Source: Zancudomyces culisetae
Taxonomy: Eukaryota; Kickxellomycota; Harpellomycetes; Harpellales; Legeriomycetaceae
Direction of reading: 5' to 3'
NCBI GenBank assembly: GCA_001969505.1
Contig: LSSK01000903.1
Coordinates: 1 to 24,183, forward strand
DNA: 24,183 nt
This document shows positions 22,231 to 24,183 of this stretch, piece after piece. The position numbers and the translations under genes were made by a program. Numbering within the stretch: position 1 is the stretch's first letter; every line of letters starts with the position of its first letter. Below the pieces are notes generated by a model. The model saw only the letters and a program-made list of their open reading frames with translations, did not search any database and was not told the origin of the DNA.

Positions 22231-22568
22231 ACATAAAGATAGTTATGATCAAAATAGGTTTACCAAGCGCTATTATCATGTAGCCACCAAAATATTTGTA
22301 ACATGGTACAAAACTTAAAATTTGCATTTAGAATATGCTATAGTGTAATGAAAACACACACATTAGATCTGTGAAGATAACTGAGTGAACGACATATATG
22401 TACCGAATGTAATATAGTAAGACATTTATTAAGAATTTCAGCTTTCGGATTCCGGATTCCAAAATACTTTTTAATACTTACACATTTCATAAGAAAACTA
22501 AGAGCTATTATAACTGAACCCAAATTAAGAAAATGGATGAGGTATGAGGTATGAGGTATAAAATACAA

Positions 22569-23777
22569 CTAAACATTGGCCAACCCAGTTACAATGTCAA
22601 TGTAAAAGTTGATTGCTTTTAAATACTCTGACTCTGTGACGTACTCATTGTGTGCGTGAGCTAGAAGAGGAAGGTTTGCAAGCGGACTCATTCCGATAGC
22701 CGGAATACCCTTGTACCTTACATACCTGGCATCTGTTGCACCGGGACAAATTGCAGGTATAATGGTTTTACCATATTTCTTACACACCGATTCAATTGAG
22801 GAAAAGAAAGGGTTGGTGGAGTCCCATTCAGTAATCGGATTTCTAGTCTCTTTATAGAGGAATTGGCATTCAACACCATGCTTCTCGGCAAGATCGGAGA
22901 TCATCTTTCTGAACTCTACTATATTTCTTCTTGGAGATACCCGAATATCAAATGTGGCAGAGTAGGTTGCTGGAACCACATTCTGTTGTTTTCCTCCTTC
23001 CAGTATTGTCAGGTTTACTGATGTTACTTCACCCTGATGTTCCTCCTTATTACTCCATGTGGTTTCAAGTCTATTCTTTTCTTCCTCTCTAAGAGCCATC
23101 ATCGCATTTATAACTGGTAGAAGCTTTTCAATTGCTGTTCCTTCAATAAATTGACTCCCGTGTCCTGTGTTTCCATGCGCGGTGAATTTGACAGCGCTTA
23201 CAAGCCTCTCAGCACCAAGCGCCCATAATATATTTTCATGTGAACCTATTCCCTCATCCAAGTCAAATCCTGCATTCAGAGCTTCAAATTCTTTTGTTTC
23301 ACTAAAGACGCCCACACCATCAGCTCCACCTATCTCTTCATCTGGCGCATATATCGCAAATACATTTCTGGTCAGCTTTTGGCCTGAATTCTTTATTGCT
23401 CTCAGTGCTTCCATGTACGAGAACCCTTGTGCCTTCATGTCTTGTGATCCACGTGCGTATATTCTGTATTCACCATCTTCAAATGCCCTTTCTGCAGCAA
23501 ATGGAGGATATTTCCATTGATCTTCAAAGACTGGTACCACATCGGTATGTGAGCTCAATAGTATAGATTTTTGAGTAGGGTCTGAGCCAGCAAGCTTAAT
23601 GATAATTACTGGTTTACCCTCAACACACTCAACAACTTGGTGCTCCAAACCAATTTCATCTGCCTGCTCAATCAAATAGTTTTTGATTGATTCATAGTCA
23701 GGCTTTGGGTGTACACTCTTGATTTGGAGGTACTTTCTGAATCTGGATACTGAAGCTGGCTCTTGGTCTACAGTCAT
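22569..23777 (-). CDS. M20 metallopeptidase, aminoacylase-1-like, copy B
   Basis: 402-aa tandem paralog of copy A and the same length. The zinc and catalytic residues are again all present (H77, D79, D113, E147, E148, E175 in DLDEG, C-terminal His in HAHNEYV), so it should be active. After residue 154 the sequence diverges: the DITPVLTSERLG segment of copy A is replaced by another, the insert after VVALR/MMALR is different and more charged (EEEKNRLETTWSNKEEHQ), and the C-terminal third has many substitutions around the substrate pocket (for example VGLHPGINHP in A, IGMSPLANLP in B). This suggests a changed acyl or amino-acid preference (inference). Flanking DNA is unrelated to that of copy A apart from nine bases before the ATG. 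Confidence 0.9.
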   Translation of the reverse strand: MTVDQEPASVSRFRKYLQIKSVHPKPDYESIKNYLIEQADEIGLEHQVVECVEGKPVIIIKLAGSDPTQKSILLSSHTDVVPVFEDQWKYPPFAAERAFEDGEYRIYARGSQDMKAQGFSYMEALRAIKNSGQKLTRNVFAIYAPDEEIGGADGVGVFSETKEFEALNAGFDLDEGIGSHENILWALGAERLVSAVKFTAHGNTGHGSQFIEGTAIEKLLPVINAMMALREEEKNRLETTWSNKEEHQGEVTSVNLTILEGGKQQNVVPATYSATFDIRVSPRRNIVEFRKMISDLAEKHGVECQFLYKETRNPITEWDSTNPFFSSIESVCKKYGKTIIPAICPGATDARYVRYKGIPAIGMSPLANLPLLAHAHNEYVTESEYLKAINFYIDIVTGLANV

Positions 23778-23786
23778 TTTCTTTGA
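23328..23786. repeat. Near-identical block shared with copy A (right copy)
   Basis: Counterpart of 20303-20761 at a constant offset of 3025 bp with no indel; see that entry for the mismatches. Confidence 0.95.
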
Positions 23787-23894
23787 AGCTTTAAACAGTT
23801 TTTTTTTCCTGGTAACAGTCTTTATTTTTTACTTTGTATGTGCTAATGAGCAAAGTAAAGAGAACATATGGCTTCAAGTCTAGATGTCATCGGC

Positions 23895-23902
23895 TATTTA
23901 TA
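23895..23902 (-). promoter_or_regulatory. TATA box of copy B
   Basis: TATAAATA on the minus strand about 120 bp upstream of the ATG at 23777. No TGAGTCA or GATAAG was seen around it. Confidence 0.45.
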
Positions 23903-24017
23903 TGGAATTCTAGTTTCTTCATCTACGGTTCACATGGAGCAGAAGCTAGCTGAAACTTTAGAGTTTATGATGAAACACGGTGATTTATTTGATGAGAAAT
24001 TTGAACACCAAACGTGA

Positions 24018-24037
24018 TTTTTTTTTTTTTTTTTTTT
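24018..24037. repeat. T20 homopolymer
   Basis: Twenty consecutive T on the plus strand, between aminoacylase copy B and the next minus-strand gene. Confidence 0.9.
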
Positions 24038-24105
24038 CGGTAGAAAAAAAATTTATTTAGAAAATAAACAGTTCCTAAAAAATAAAAACAATCTATATTC
24101 TAAAC

Positions 24106-24183
24106 TCATCCTATTCCCCTTCGACTCTCTAGAGTCTCCGTACCCGATGGGCATTGGTTCAAGGGGAGTGGGACTACACTAAT
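24106..24183 (-). CDS. 3' end of an unidentified minus-strand gene (partial)
   Basis: The minus strand is open from the window edge for 25 codons and then stops at TGA (24108-24106). The peptide has mixed, coding-like composition and ends TETLESRRGIG. Base composition rises sharply above the flanking AT-rich DNA exactly over this stretch, supporting coding sequence. Family not recognised. The plus strand of the same stretch can fold (CCCCTT...AAGGGG enclosing GACTC/GAGTC and CCC/GGG stems), so a structured RNA is the alternative. Confidence 0.45.
   Translation of the reverse strand: MSVVPLPLNQCPSGTETLESRRGIG

Larger units (their letters stand above)
20753..22568. other. 1.8-kb interval between the two aminoacylase copies
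   Basis: Holds the promoter of copy A at its left end, a 139-bp stretch bounded by inverted repeats (21238-21376) and a decayed LINE-type reverse transcriptase (about 21698-22230). It also has a short coding-like minus frame at 21676-21563 (37 aa, starting MQVDTISFDIGKVESFKK) of unknown origin, and small tandem repeats near 22443-22463 and 22536-22560 (ATGAGGT-type). No intact gene recognised. Confidence 0.6.

Noticed and set aside
24110-24183. tRNA or other cloverleaf RNA suggested by GGTTCAA and short stems
   Set aside because: No matching T-arm, D-arm or acceptor pairing of tRNA type; an open minus-strand reading frame over exactly this stretch is the simpler reading.

Overview
The window looks like nuclear DNA of an ascomycete yeast. 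It is AT-rich and the genes are short and closely spaced on both strands. They encode eukaryotic products: MCM2, the mitochondrial F1-ATPase beta subunit, TIM8, SSF1 and a mitochondrial ornithine carrier. Seven of the genes carry short introns of about 90-200 nt with GTAAGT-like donors, and at least one intron has a TACTAAT branch site very close to its AG. CTG stands at conserved leucines in the MCM2 part, so the CUG codon is read normally, which argues against the CUG-Ser and CUG-Ala yeast clades. The intron load is higher than in Saccharomyces. An early-branching Saccharomycotina lineage (Dipodascaceae or Yarrowia-like) is a guess, not a demonstration.

Layout, left to right: 3' end of MCM2 (+); a three-exon bZIP transcription factor (-) with a Gly-Met repeat tail; a 2.6-kb gene-poor stretch with simple repeats; ATP2 (+, three exons); the ORT1/ARG11 ornithine carrier (-, two exons); HIS2 histidinol-phosphatase (+, two exons, with a palindromic microsatellite in the intron); an MCY1-type mitochondrial cysteine synthase (-, five exons); TIM8 (+); a KGD4/YMR31-type subunit of 2-oxoglutarate dehydrogenase (+, three exons, 89 aa); a small probable secreted protein (+); SSF1 (+, three exons); two tandem M20 aminoacylase-type peptidases (-) separated by 1.8 kb that holds a decayed LINE-type reverse transcriptase; and the last codons of an unidentified minus-strand gene.

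Many products act in mitochondria (ATP2, ORT1, MCY1, TIM8, KGD4) or in amino-acid metabolism (ORT1, HIS2, MCY1, the M20 pair). This is ordinary eukaryotic gene order rather than an operon, and I see no CRISPR, phage or defence-type system. The points most worth a second look are: the M20 paralogs, identical over their first 154 residues and strongly diverged afterwards (recent gene conversion); the LINE relic between them; an abrupt codon-usage change inside ATP2; and the hairpin-forming repeat in the HIS2 intron, which lies between a possible branch site with nearby decoy AGs and the AG that is actually needed. Intron and exon boundaries were inferred by eye from splice signals, reading frame and family resemblance; none was tested by alignment or RNA data.
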